Positions 48,034-59,404 are shown, counted from the first letter of the stretch. The stretch: 64,000 nt of DNA from Crocodylus rhombifer (GCA_038503035.1 JAVSML010024016.1:852558-916557), one strand, 5' to 3'. Made by a program: numbers and translations. The notes: generated by a model not told the origin, from the sequence alone.

Positions 48034-48272
48034 CAGGTTTCCCTTGCCAGCCACAGTTTTGCCAACTATGGTTATGAGTATCCACACTTAATATTCTATA
48101 TACCAATTTGACTACCACGGTACACAGTTTTGAGTAACCACGCTTTTCTGTGGCCACACATCAGCCCATTACCTGCTATTTTTCCCATAAGTCTTTTGTC
48201 TTGCCAACCATGGTTTTGCCAACCACGGGAACTTTCAGGAACCTAACTCCAATGGTTGGTAAGGGAAACCTA
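48034..48272. mobile_element. TA-flanked MITE (pogo/Tigger-like ends)
   Basis: 'caggtttcccttgcc' on the left and 'aagggaaaccta' on the right are inverted ends, flanked by TA on both sides. Internally, 'gccaactatggtt' and 'gccaaccacggg' units repeat. 239 bp, no coding capacity. The superfamily is inferred from the TA flanks and the end sequence only. Confidence 0.65.
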
Positions 48273-48409
48273 TATGCAATGTTCTTCTAGACCATGACTA
48301 GTAAAACTCCACTTATTACATGCCTACTAGGTGTAGTAAAATCTGGCTTTTAGAACCATAACTGGAGGAACAGGATCTGGCCCGTGGTGGCTTGTTTATG
48401 TATATGGGC

Positions 48410-49240
48410 CATAGAAACATAGCATTAGATAGAGCCTCCTGGACTACATCCAGTCTCTTGTGTTCCCAGACAGTCACTAACCAAAGGAATCTTCCAGGTC
48501 ACCACTTCAGCTCCTCACCCACAACTCAAAGGGACAACATCCAAACCACTAAGAACACATGCCACACATAGTAGGTGAGATGAAAGCTGCCAATGCCCTG
48601 CCATTGGAACAGGTAAATAAGTAATTAACACATGCTAGAAAGTAATTAATTTAATACATGCTAAGAAGACCCTAGGGAAAATATCATCCCCCATACTGCA
48701 CCACAACCTATTCCTTTCTGACCTACTGGAAAAACTCCTTCCTCACCCAAAACTTGGTGATTGGTCTTCCCCTGAGCAGAAGAGCAAGACGCTCTAACCC
48801 CTGTCCTACCATACCATCCTTCCCATAAATGTATGCAGTTCGGTCATAAAGAGATGCAGGTGTCTTTCTCCTACCATTGTGCTTGGAAGACAATTACAAA
48901 ACTTAATTCCTCCATTCCTCTGATAGTTAGAAATCTTTTAAATTTGTCAGAAATCACTTGATAAGCATTTTACTTTATGCCAATGTTGTCTTTTAGCCAA
49001 AAAGCTCTTTTCCTTCCCTAATATTGACCCCATGAATGTATTTGTAATGAATAATCATATCCCCTCTCATTCCCCATTTTGCTACATGAGCCAACCTCCT
49101 TTTATCACCTTTCATAGGAAAGGTCACCGTTCCCTTAATCATCTTAGCAGCCTGTTAAATTCAGTCCAGTTTAAGCTAACTTTTTTTACCACTAGTGACC
49201 AGAATTGCACGCAGTGTTTTAAATGGGCTTCCACTCCTTG
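48410..49240 (-). mobile_element. old CR1/L3-like LINE 3' portion
   Basis: Minus orientation and very diverged. Blocks resembling CR1 UTR are 'ctcctggactacatccagtctc' and 'ttggtgattggtcttcccctgagca'. 'aatcatatcccctctcattcc' and 'gaccagaattgcacgcagtgtttta' correspond to the conserved coding end (the W/GA-type block). No open frame survives. Confidence 0.55.
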
Positions 49241-49268
49241 TTTCTACTGCTATCTCTATTGTCTCTAT

Positions 49269-49830
49269 TAGGGGTGCACCAACAGAGATTTTTGACACCG
49301 ATACCAATAGCTGATTTTTGAAGGAGTCATATCAGCCGATACCATTCTGATTTCCGATACCAGCCTGGTAACTTGGACAGCTGTGTGCATCTGGTAAGTC
49401 TGGTGTGGTGGAAGGGGCAGGGGGAGGGCAGGGGGATGGGATGGCAGCTCAGAGCCCCCACAGTGAGGGAGGAGTGGAGCTGGGACTGGGGCAAGGGCTG
49501 GGACAAGCGCTGCCCAGCTAGGGCAGGGACGGTGCAGGACGGAGCCATGGCTCATGCAGAGGATGCGGGTGGGGGGGAGGCAGCTCCCACCGCTGTGTGC
49601 CACTCATCTAGAGGCTTCCGCTACTCCAGGGGGCATGGGGGGGGTGTGCCTCCACATCTGTGCGAGATGACGTGAACTGGAACCAGGGCTGTGCAGGGCT
49701 CTTCCTGGCCCAACGCACCCCACCCCGCAGATCTGAGGGCACACGCCCCCCCCTTCCCCCCATGCCCTCCTGGACAAGTGATGAACTGCTGGAAGAGTGG
49801 GTGAGTCCCGGACCAGTGGCTCCCAGATGA
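49269..49830. mobile_element. probable DNA-transposon copy with GC-rich core
   Basis: It begins 'aggggtgcaccaacagagattt', followed by repeated 'ccgataccaat/ccgataccattctgatttccgatacc' units typical of a dispersed inverted-repeat element. It then becomes GC-rich with the 'gtgtgcctccacatctgtgcgagatg' motif. The right end is not clear. All frames here are composition artefacts. Confidence 0.45.
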
Positions 49831-50869
49831 GTGGCCAGGTGGCCATAGAAACGAGCGAATACTGGGTCTTTTCTCTGGCTCTGTACAAAATCAGGTCCTC
49901 CTCTAATGGGCACTCCTTCCCAAAAACCCTCCAATTGCAGGGGGGGGCGGTTTCTGGAGAAGCCTGTATCCTCAACTTTTTCTTCTGCTCCACTGAGCTT
50001 ACATTGGACCTGGACTCCCTTTCCAGACCTCTTACCCAGGCCCCTTTCTGTTGGTGGGGTTTGCCTCAGGGTCTCCAGTATTCTCTGTGTGAGAAGGCTT
50101 GGGGTCTGAAGATCTTGAGACTGAAAGGAAATATATCCCTGAGGTGGTCCTGGAGAGCAGCTTGTGGTTTCTGATCTGTTCTTCTTTTCGCTACTAGATA
50201 CAAGAATGTGGTTAGCAGTCCCCAGTCTTGACCCACTACCACTGTGCTGAAAAGATGGCTGGCCACCACTGATGTCAATTCAGCCATCCAAGCCCCAGTT
50301 GTCAACTGCATCTTGGCGATAGGATAGGGCTGGGTATCCCCATGTATACAAGTCACAGAGACACATTCAGGAACTGAACACTGGGAAGAGTCCATCTCCA
50401 CAAAGGTTTGGGCTGAACCTAAGTCCACAAGGCCCAGAACATGGACATCTCCTACCCAGATGGGGAGTATATATGCTATCCACCTAGGAAATCCTCCTGG
50501 GACTTGGAGATCCCATACTGAACATAATTAAAGTCCATGAAGAGGCAATCTCTGTGCCAGTGCCCAGGTTAGTCATGTGAGAAACAGACTGAGGGCTCCT
50601 CTGGCCTCCAGTCTACTACTGCCTCCCCATGGGGATCCTCTCCTGCCTCTGGTTCCATGACTTAAGCTGTCCATCTGTGCCATCCTGAGGAGTAAGGCCA
50701 TGCTCCAGAGCCAGGTGTCTGGCTTCCCTTCCAGGGTTCATGTGTCATCCCTGCCTTTCCTCATTTGAGGTTTATAGTTTCATGGGCCTGCTCCTTTGAT
50801 GAGTTCTCAAGGCCTTGCAGTTTTCTGGCTAACTGGAGTGGACTGGTGAGCAGGACTATGTCCTACATA
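49831..50869. other. intergenic stretch, nothing recognised
   Basis: Moderately GC-rich. Two frames of about 120 codons overlap on opposite strands, with no recognisable motif. I make no gene call. Confidence 0.35.
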
Positions 50870-51835
50870 TAGAGAAGCTGGATATTTTCAAATCTGCAGG
50901 ACTGGATGAGATTCATCCTAGAGTGGATAAGGAATTGGCTCAAGTAATTGCAGAGCCACTGGCTATTCTGTTTGAGAACTCAAGGTGATAAAGTGAGATG
51001 CCAGATGACTGCAAAAGGGCAAATATAGTGCCCATTTTTAAAAGGAAGAATGAGAACTGGGGCAATTATAGACCCATAGTTTGACCTTGAATTCTGTAAA
51101 AGATTGTGGAACACCTCATTAAATAATCAAACTTAATCTTTTTCTGTGCCTGCTTTTCTTTCAGACCTGAAGAAGAAAGCGTTGCATTTGAAAGCTTATC
51201 TAAGTCTATCCCAGAAAGACACTTGGTCCAATAAAAGATATCACTCACAAAAATCCTTCTCTCTTAAAGAATCAACTTTTAAGCACCTAAAGAAAAACAG
51301 TGATCAGAGACAGCCAACATGGATTTATCAAAAGCAAGTCATGCTTAACCAACATGTTTTTCTTTTATGATGAGGTGACAGGCTTTGTGGAATGGGGGAA
51401 GAGTAGCAGATGTGATATACAATGACTTTTGCAAGGCTACAACACCATTACCATGACATTCATTTTAATAAGCTAAGGAAATATACAATCTAGATTAAAG
51501 TATTTTAAGGTCAATACATAACGGATTGGATCATACTGCACAAAGAGTAGTCATTAATGCCTTGGTGTGTAATTGGGAGGAGGTACTGAGTTGGTTCCCC
51601 AGCAGTCTGTCCTGGGTCCAGTACTTTTTAATATCTTCCTTAATAAGTTGGAGGATGGGACTGAGTGCATAATTAGCAGATTTTCAGATGACACCAAATT
51701 GGGTGGAGTTACAGATGTGCTGGAGGGTAGGATTAGGATTCAAAATAATCTACTATGTATATTTCGCATGCTCCTGGGCTTTGCTGGTAAGGGGTTGGAC
51801 TAGATGACCTCTGGATGTCCCTTCCAGCCCTACAT
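50870..51835 (+). mobile_element. CR1 LINE copy, interrupted by a retroposon
   Basis: Plus orientation. 'aaatctgcaggactggatgag', 'ccatagtttgaccttgaattc', 'agccaacatggatttatcaaaagcaag' and VPQQSVLGPVLFNIFLNKLEDG with RFSDDTKLGG (about 51590-51715) are in the normal order. The 3' end 'ggatgtcccttccagccctac' is at 51805-51835. A large internal stretch between the RT box and the 3' end is missing. A retroposon sits at 51135-51263. Confidence 0.85.
51135..51263 (+). mobile_element. retroposon copy with target duplication
   Basis: The body reads 'cagacctgaagaagaaagcg', 'gcatttgaaagcttatctaa' and 'ttggtccaataaaagatatc', ending in 'actcac'. Flanking direct repeats are ttaaataatcaaactt (51119-51134) and ttaaagaatcaactt (51264-51278), which differ by one substitution and one base of length. 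The insertion splits a CR1. This gives the best boundaries for the tail family also seen at 7500, 14600 and 30020. Confidence 0.7.
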
Positions 51836-51844
51836 CTCTAGGAG

Positions 51845-52525
51845 TCTAATCAATTACATTTCTCTTTTCTGGACTCTTTCCAATTTGTCCGCATTATTCT
51901 TTAAGTGCAGTGCCCCAAACTGGACACAGTACTTCAGGTGAGGCCTCACCAGTGCTGAATAGAGTAGAAGAACCATTTCTGTTGGCTTGCAAGTGACACC
52001 CTTCTTAAGACTACTGCATGCTACTGCCTTAACAGACAGAATCACCTGCAGTGCCTTTTTTTGCAACACGTGCACAGTGTTGATTCATACTCAGCTTAAG
52101 GCCCGCTATAGCCCACAGGTCCTTTTCTGTATAACTGTATCCTTGCCAGTCATTCCCAATTGTTCTTTCCCAAAAGTCCTCCTGCTCTTCTACCTGCAAG
52201 ATGTTACTGCTTGTACTCTCTACATCCCATGCATATCTCCATGCTCATTCCTTAGGAAAAGCATCAACGCTAATGTCAACACACAGCAATGTCATTACTC
52301 AGTGTGCAATGAGGTCCACCACTATTATTTAAATTTAGGCATGTGGCAAAATGCCTTGGTAAAATGCTGGGTATGCATTCTTCAGTCTAAAAACCACCGA
52401 TGTAGATAATTTTGAATCCTAATCCTACCCTCCAGCGTATCTATAACTCCACCCAACTTGGTGTTCTTTCCCAAATGCAGAATGTTACACTTCCCCTTAT
52501 TGAATTTCACTTAATTAATTTGGAA
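51845..52525 (-). mobile_element. CR1 LINE fragments, old
   Basis: 51845-52085 read on the minus strand gives [25 protein letters not shown] and a RVQKR block. 52400-52525 gives the upstream LLL.RIQ..-type region ('ctccagcgtatctataactccacccaac'). The intervening 300 bases are diverged. There is no 3' end, so it is truncated on both sides. Confidence 0.75.
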
Positions 52526-53765
52526 CCTTTTTCCAGTTCTAGAGGTGTAGGGCTGGAAGGGACATCCAGAGGTCATCTAGTCCAACCCCTTGCCAGCAAA
52601 GCCCAGGAGCATGCAAAATATACATATTAGAACATAGGCATAATTAGACCTAGATCACCCCTGACCAGTGGCTGTCCAACCTCATCTTGAACACCTCCAG
52701 TGACAGAGAGGTCATTCCACTGCCTCACTATTCTAACAGCGAAGAAGGTTTTCCAGATGTCCAATCTAATCTTATTTTGCCACAACTTCAAGCCATTGGT
52801 CTGTGTCCTCTCTGTAGCAAGACAGAAAAGGTGCTTTCTTTCTTCCACATAGGAGCCCTTCAAGTATTTGAAGACTGCTATCATGTCCCCTCTTAAGCAC
52901 ATTTTCCACAAGCTAAACATGCCTAGCTCCTTCAGCCTCTCCTTGTATGACTCGCTTTCCAAGCCCTTTGTCATCTTTATTGCCTGCCTCTGGATGCTCA
53001 CTAACTTCTTCATGCCCTTTTTAAAATCTGGAGCCCAGAACTGCACACAGATGAGGCCTAATCAGTGCCAAGCAGAGAGGCACTATCACCTCCAGTGTCC
53101 TACACCTAATGCACATCCTGTTAGCTCTAGCCCAACTTTCCAATCTATTGAGATCCTTCTTAATTTTGTTCACAGTGATAATGCGTAGGGGGTGCATGTG
53201 CATCCCCTGAGAGCGCCAGTGCACCTCCTGACCGGCTGTGCTTGCTACTTAGGTGATGGGTAGGGAGGGCAGGTGGGAGTGCTGGTGCCCCTCCTGCAAA
53301 TGCTGGCTGGGGAGTGGAGCACCATTGTGCTCCCAGAAGCAGCTGCAGCCACTCCCAGAAGGCTCCCCCCCTGCTGACAGTGGGATCGACTGCATGGGAG
53401 GCCCCCCCCGACTGGTGTCTGAAGGGGTACATGCTCCCCCCCAAACTAAGGCAGCACCAGTCGCCCATGTTTGTTCACATTCTCCATGTTCTCAGTCCTT
53501 CCAAATTTCATATCATCTGCAAACTTGCTCAAGGAGTTTTTTATGCCAGCATCCAAATCATTACTAAATAAGATGAACAGCACTGAGTCCAGGACAGACA
53601 CCTGTAGGACTCCACTTGAAACCTCCTGCCACACTGACATGGACCTGTTAATAATTACCCTTTGCTTGTCGCTATTAAGCCAGTTATCTATCCTATCTAT
53701 CCACCTTGTAGTAGTTTTATCTAGCCCACATTTCTCCAATTTGTTTATGAGAAGTTTGTGTTGGA
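52526..53765 (-). mobile_element. CR1 LINE copy, split by a GC-rich element
   Basis: Minus orientation. The 3' end at 52540-52590 has 'tgtagggctggaagggacat' and 'ccagaggtcatctagtccaac'. The coding remnants are MQFWAPDFKKGMKKL, IQRQAIKMTKGLES, FSLWKMCLRGDMIAVF and, beyond the insertion at 53175-53469, KFADDMKFG, SVLDSVLFILFSNDLDAG and the DKTTTRWIDRIDNWL block. The frames are broken and the 5' part is absent. Confidence 0.9.
53175..53469 (-). mobile_element. GC-rich SINE-like element, copy 2
   Basis: Read on the minus strand it starts 'gggcgactggtgctgccttag' and ends 'catgcaccccctacgcattatcac', matching copy 1 (10632-10966) end to end with internal length differences. The target site in the host CR1 is duplicated exactly: tttgttcaca at 53165-53174 and 53470-53479. 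This places the insertion after the CR1 and defines both ends of the unit. Confidence 0.8.
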
Positions 53766-53829
53766 CTTAACAGGTCCACTACAAATGGGATATTTTATCA
53801 CAGAATAATTAAATATTTTGACAGACTGC

Positions 53830-53920
53830 AATGATTTAGTCAGGAATGCTTCTGCCTTGAGTACATCTAAGTGACCTCATGAGGTCCCTTCCAGCCCTAC
53901 TTTCCTATGATCATATAAGC
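53830..53920 (+). mobile_element. CR1 3'-terminus fragment
   Basis: 'gaggtcccttccagccctac' and 'tttcctatgatcatata' form the last 40-60 bases of a plus-strand CR1 terminus, isolated next to the antisense copy. Confidence 0.75.
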
Positions 53921-55707
53921 AACATTTTAAACTGAATACAGTGTAAGTAGTATACAGGGTATGCTAAAACAACTGTTATAAATTGATTAGCATGACTCTG
54001 GTTGCTGACTCACTACTTCCCCCATGAAGTAAAATGGAATATGATACATTTCCAGTGTGCCAGCATTCATTTTATTTCAGTTGTTCCTCTTCTGTGTTTA
54101 ATTATTAAACTAATTATATGTTTCATCTATACAGTAGGTCATTATTTCAAAGTACAGAAAATGACTGTAACCTTTTAACTACAATCTGGGCCATTTCTGC
54201 TCTCAATAATCCTAGTTTAAATCAGCTATAACCAAGAACTCTACATTTTTTAAAATTTACAATAGCAGAAATAAGAATAGAATCTGACCCTTTGTATATT
54301 ATATAAGAACACTGTACAGTTTATTTTATCAGAACACTGCCAAAGTCAACTATTTTTCCCTAAAGTACGTGGATTTAACTGCAGTATTTTATTTGGTGAG
54401 AAGCCACATTCTTTTATGTCAGTCAAAAGTTACTAAATCAAGGAGCTGAAAAGAGGACTAAGGGACAAGGTAAAATACAATTGGATCACAATCAGAATGC
54501 TTGATTTATGGAACAACTTCCATAGTTAAATTTTTAAATTCCATGTTATACCTTACTTAAAGCATGTTGCAGTTTTATAGTTGAGTAGGGTTTTTCTAAA
54601 TCTGAAAAACAATGGGCACCGCTGATGTATTTTAGTTCAAAGCACGCCACTGCCATTTTCTCAGTGCTGATGCACATTTCCCCACTTATACAACTGCATC
54701 CGCTGGAACACCAGGTGCTTTTAAAAACGTCTGGCACTACAGCACAAGCATGTGTACAAATGCCCAATACATGTATTCAACATATTAAGAAAGTAGTTGA
54801 CAAAACTCATATTACTAAAATGGTCTTTTGGCTTTTATCTCAATTTTACTATCTTGCAGTTTTTAATCTTCTTTGTAAAAAACAGATTTCTCTAATATTC
54901 TTTGGAATTAAATGTTCAACAACCAAAATGCCAAGCTTCACAATTCAAATGGTAAGTGACATGCCCTTTCCCCTTCTACTGTATCTTTGCACAAATCCTT
55001 ATTTTTTTGCTACTTAAATCCACCCCAACTTTGCTACTGGGAGAGAAGAAACTGTGACAACGTATGACAAACTTTGAGCTATTTTATTGTGTAACAGTAC
55101 ACATTAGAACTCAGTTAAAATATAAGCACACACTTTAATGTGCCAGGGCTACCACAAGTCTTCATAGCATGAAAAGCATTGTCTTGAAGCCAGTTAGAGC
55201 CTACTGGACCAACTACAATTTAACTCCACCTGAAAGCTCTCTGTCTGCCAGCACCCCCTTTTCCTCTTACCCATTATTAAGTCTGCTCTCCTATTCCTCC
55301 AAAGTGCACAGTCCAATATGGTCTTATCACTCTTCTGAAACCCAACCCAACTCCAAGTTATTATTCTTCCCTTTTATCCCCAACAAGAAAATGACACAGT
55401 AAATCCCATTGCCAGCCCTATTTTTGTTTTGGGTTCCCTAATAGTGTGAAACAGTTGTATGATGTTTGAAAGAAAATCTAAGGAGCAGATCCTATTTCAC
55501 TTAGTAATGCCCAAGTGGATTTAGACATCTGAGTGTGATCCTATTCCACTCTGCTCAAGCCCCTGAAAAACCATTAATGTTTTCTGTAACATACCCCATA
55601 GCATAACAAAGAGTGCCTGTGCACAAGTGCAGAGACTGCTCCTATGTGCTGTAATTACAGTGTGCAATCAATTGAGTCTGCTGGAATATGGTAATTACTA
55701 GGGCTGT
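53921..55707. other. intergenic stretch, one dispersed repeat fragment
   Basis: AT-rich. 55495-55600 is related to 46115-46200. No exon or RNA gene recognised. Confidence 0.4.
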
Positions 55708-56508
55708 GCGAAGCTTCAGTCCCATTTGATTTGGTGGAGATTTGGCCTGATTCGGTGGCGGAATCTCTGAATCCAAATCAAATCAGAGGACCCTTTAATC
55801 TCTCCAAGTCGAATCGGAAGCCTCTGAATCAATTTGGAGAGATTTGGAAAGATTTGGCAATTCAGATATAGATACAACTTTAAACGTTCTTTACGAATGC
55901 GGCTTGTGAATGCTACGATGCTGGGGCTCATGGAGCGTTCCACAGGCGTGCAGGGGGCTCCCCAGCATGCTCAGCAGCAGACCCAGAAGTGGACCAGAAG
56001 CACTTCTGGTCCACTTCTGGATCTGCCGGGGAGCACACGGGGGCCCCCCCTGCATCTCCCTTGGCTCGGCAACTGGTGCCTCCTGGGTCTGGGGGGGCAC
56101 CCGGGGTCCCCCTGTGGATGATCGCTGAGCCGGGAGTGGGGGGGAACAGGGGGAGGGAGGCCCTGTGTGCTCCCTGGCAGACCTGAAAGTGGACCGGAAG
56201 TACTTCCGGTCCACTTCTGGGTTCGCTGCCAAGCATGTAGAGGGCCCCCCTTCATTCCTGTGGGATGATTCATCCACCCTAGCATCGCAACAATCACAAG
56301 CTGTGCTGGTACCTCAAGGTAGGTAGAAAAACCTTCTAAAGCTGTGTCTATGTCTGAAATGCCAATTCTCCGAATCAGCACCAAATCTTCAGATTCGGCT
56401 ACGGCTGAATTGAATCAGGGACAGTGATCCAAATCAATGAATGGAATCACTGTCTTGATTCAGTCTGAATCCAAATCCGAATTGAATAGGGCCCACTTTG
56501 CACCCCAC
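55708..56508. mobile_element. large fold-back transposon with nested palindromes
   Basis: The ends are inverted: 'gggctgtgcgaagcttcag' on the left, and 'ggggtgcaaagtgggcccta' as reverse complement on the right. AT-rich 'gattcgg/gaatccaaatc' arms surround a GC-rich core. The core is itself a large inverted repeat centred near 56090: 'ggggctccccagcatgctcagc' pairs with 'gctgccaagcatgtagagggcc'. Each arm carries a tight palindrome: ccagaagtggaccagaag (55983-56000) with an exact inverse at 56003-56020, and aagtggaccggaag with its inverse around 56180-56211. No coding capacity, despite several 100-codon frames. Confidence 0.7.
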
Positions 56509-56830
56509 TAGTAATTACAGTGCTCCAGCAGCCTCCCACATCTTGTGTATCAGCATCCTTATGCTTCAAAATGGCCGCAGGGGTGCTTTAACTAAAACTT
56601 GTTGACCAAGCTTTAGTTCAAACACCTGCACTGCCATTTTGAAGCACCAGGATACTGATATATGAGACACTGTGGTGCTTTAATTAGAGCAGCTCTTGGA
56701 GCCACTCTAATTAAAGCACCACCATCCCCATCCCTGAAGCATGTGTAAAAGTGCCTAAAGGCAAGGAGATAGGAGCAGGTGAGGGAGTGCAGAAAAAATA
56801 GCTGCTCTTGCTGCCACACAATTGTTCAGG
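56509..56830. mobile_element. fold-back element with two hairpins
   Basis: A long imperfect hairpin occupies about 56535-56670: 'tatcagcatccttatgcttcaaaatgg' pairs with 'ccattttgaagcaccaggatactgata'. A second, tighter one follows: tggtgctttaattagag (56673-56689) with its exact inverse at 56705-56721. Together they look like a composite non-autonomous DNA element. Confidence 0.6.
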
Positions 56831-56925
56831 AACCACAGCAGCAGCCAGAAGTTGTCATTGCTTCAGAAGCTGCTCTCCTTGTACCCCCTGTAAGTGGGTG
56901 TCCAGGGCTGTATGGATGCCAAAAA

Positions 56926-57010
56926 TGTATCGCATTTACTTTACGATAAGATGACCTGAATATAAGACAACTCCCCCCGTCCCCCACCTCTCTCCCCCAC
57001 CTCCTCCACT
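56926..57010 (+). repeat. end of a dispersed inverted-repeat element
   Basis: 'gcatttactttacgataagatg', then 'acctgaatataagacaactccccc', resembles the ends of the element at 14890-15832. The other end is not recognised. Confidence 0.4.
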
Positions 57011-57234
57011 CTGCTTTATACAGGAAATGTAAATTAGAAACACAAGGAACCAAAATACACTGATTCTGAAATAAAGATACCATAGTTATTTGCATATATA
57101 CAAATCACCATGGGTACCAGCAGGTTTATTTCATCCAGAACTGATCATTTTAACTTGTTGCAAACTGCTGCAAGTTTCATCACAGGCACTCCATAACTGT
57201 ACTTTTGAGCAGCACTTTTGTACATCTTGGGTGT

Positions 57235-57480
57235 GTCTACATGAGGTGCTTAATGCACAGTAGACTAATTCTATTGTGCCCCAGGACATCAGGGCAAAAA
57301 CTGTGCTAATGCACAGTAGAATTAGTCTACTATGCATTAAGCATCACAAAAAGACTATGGGCTGTTACTACTGTTCTTTAATACTGGCTATTGTGGATTT
57401 ATGTAGTACCTCATATTAAAGGTACTAAACTTAATGCACGGTAGCAACGTCACATTAATGCACATGTAGATGCAGCTAGT
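57235..57480. mobile_element. fold-back element ('gtctacatgaggtgcttaatgcac' type)
   Basis: Arm 57247-57280 ('gtgcttaatgcacagtagac', then 'taattctattgtgc') pairs with arm 57309-57348 ('gcacagtagaattagtctac', then 'tatgcattaagca'). The outer end 'ggtgtgtctacatgag' and the distal 'aatgcacatgtagatgcagc' are inverted relatives. Related to 16815-17030 and 59405-60335. Confidence 0.65.
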
Positions 57481-59404
57481 ATGTATAGTACAAACTATGC
57501 ATAGTATTAGTCCAGAGACAAAAGGCTCATGATTTACCACATAGTTCATTGGTCTGGGCCCCAGCAGAGTCAACAGTGTTTCAAGTCATAAGGATCCTGA
57601 AGCTCAGCACTGCTCAGTAGGTATGTGTACTAAAAGATACAACATGCAAAGTACCTGTGTGCTGATCAGTCTCTCTACTCATAACTAGACCCAGATGTTC
57701 TTGTCACAAGCCCTGGGAACCTCCAGAAATCTATATTCAGATGAGGCACAAGGCTAACTGGCTTGGCTCCACCTCATGGAAGGCAGGGCCACACTAATCA
57801 CATGTGACGGGCAGAGAGAGTGGGTGACACAGCCTCTCATCTACACAGACATTTGGTGATTTACGGCTTGTGAAGAAACAGGACATGGGACATCATGGGA
57901 ATCTTTGGTCATGGGAAAGAAAGGTGCTGCTCAGCTGTGGGAGTGGAGAAGAAGCTGAAATGTATTCAATAAAGTGGTTTACCAAGAGCTGGCAATTGAG
58001 CACACTGGACACTATATTTTATACAGATGGGCTGCACTAACGTAGCCCTGGTATAGGTTCCCATCGGCATTTTTGGCACTAGGGAAGAGTGTCAAAGCTT
58101 GCTCTGGCCTCTCTGAGTGCTGGCCTGGTATTGCAGTACCTCCAAGCCCAGTGCTCATTCCCACCTGGGGGAATAACTGCCCATTTTTTTAAGGGCCACA
58201 CACACACATACACATACGCACACACATGATTCCCATGAATATGTTTGCTCTTGTTGGTTTCCATTACTGAGCACATGCTGCTTTGGGCAGCAGTGTAATG
58301 ACAGACAATGTACTTAATGCATTTTTCATGTACGCGTAGATGAGGGGCTTGTTTCCGCACGCTGACTGCAGAAACACCTTCATCTTCTTTTTGAATAAAT
58401 AAAGTATTTACTGTAACTGAAAGTAAAAATGATAAAGCTGTTTGCCCACTGAATGTATGCAAAGATCTAAGTTTTCAGTACTTAACTAAACCCCGCTCTC
58501 CCGGATCGTCAGTTTTCTGTAAAGATTTGCTTCTTCACAAGCCAGGTTAGTTTCCAGTGGTCTGTTTGGCAGCCTGCAGCTTGGTTTGGAATGACAGTTT
58601 ACTACTACAGACGGACACAGCCTGCGGGGTCCTGTAAGGGCTTTCCATGTTATTTTAAAGTAAGAGAAATAATCATGAAGTGATTTGGTTTAGACAACGT
58701 AACAGCTAAACCTTAGACTTTAAAGGCTGAACATTCAGCTCTGCTATAACAGGGCATCTCTTTTCTCAACTGAAATTTTGCGGTGCTGCTAGATGAGCAC
58801 ACAGTAAATCACGTAGACCCAGAAGCATCAGTCAGTCTTCTTAGATATGCTATATGGTCACCTAAAGTGACCTAGACTGACCTTCCAAATGATGACAAAC
58901 TCAAAAGCATAGACAAGGGTCCAAAAATCTTGCTATATCTATTTACAGATCTATCCAAGGGAAAATGTTCGTGTCTTTTTAACGGGAATAGATAGAAAGC
59001 TATACAACACAGGGGAACAGAACTATTTACTCAAAAAATGAGCCTACCACTAACTTTATGTCCCTGTCAAGGAATGTGCCAACCATGTTTTGTTATCTAC
59101 AATATTGAAATAAGGGTTGATTGACTTCATGATTAATGGATCCCACCAATATTTGTTAATAGTGCATGAATGGTAGGCTTAAGGTGCTGTTATATTTGAA
59201 TGACTGTATTAAAATTTGGCCAGAAGGATAGTTAATTTCATATTAATATCTCATCTTCCATTTCTGCCATACCCTGACAAGATCAAACTACATTTTATAT
59301 AGCAGTCAACTGTCCGTTTTCTGGATCACAGTATGCATATAAGAGGTCTAGTCAGATGCCTGATGAGTCTGTTTTTGGCTGAGGAGCCCAATTTGAGCAC
59401 AACA
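57481..59404. other. intergenic stretch with a (CA)n run and a CpG-bearing patch
   Basis: A CA-rich run lies at 58198-58227. 58330-58660 contains more CpG dinucleotides than its surroundings (for example around 58333, 58355, 58496-58508 and 58610-58626). It is a weak candidate for an upstream untranslated exon or promoter patch, but no start can be defined. The minus-strand frame at 58079-58462 is not supported as a gene. Confidence 0.3.

Noticed and set aside
49268..50428. Cluster of overlapping frames around 49.3-50.4 kb
   Set aside because: Part lies in a dispersed element with ccgatacc repeats; the remainder has frames on both strands of equal quality and no domain.
58079..58462. 127-codon minus-strand frame with a signal-like start, and an overlapping KPLIYAYMKN stretch resembling the end of TM7 in class A GPCRs
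   Set aside because: The GPCR-like stretch is only about 40 codons, has a stop just upstream, lacks the expected flanking helices, and no splice arrangement supports it. The longer frame has no recognisable domain.
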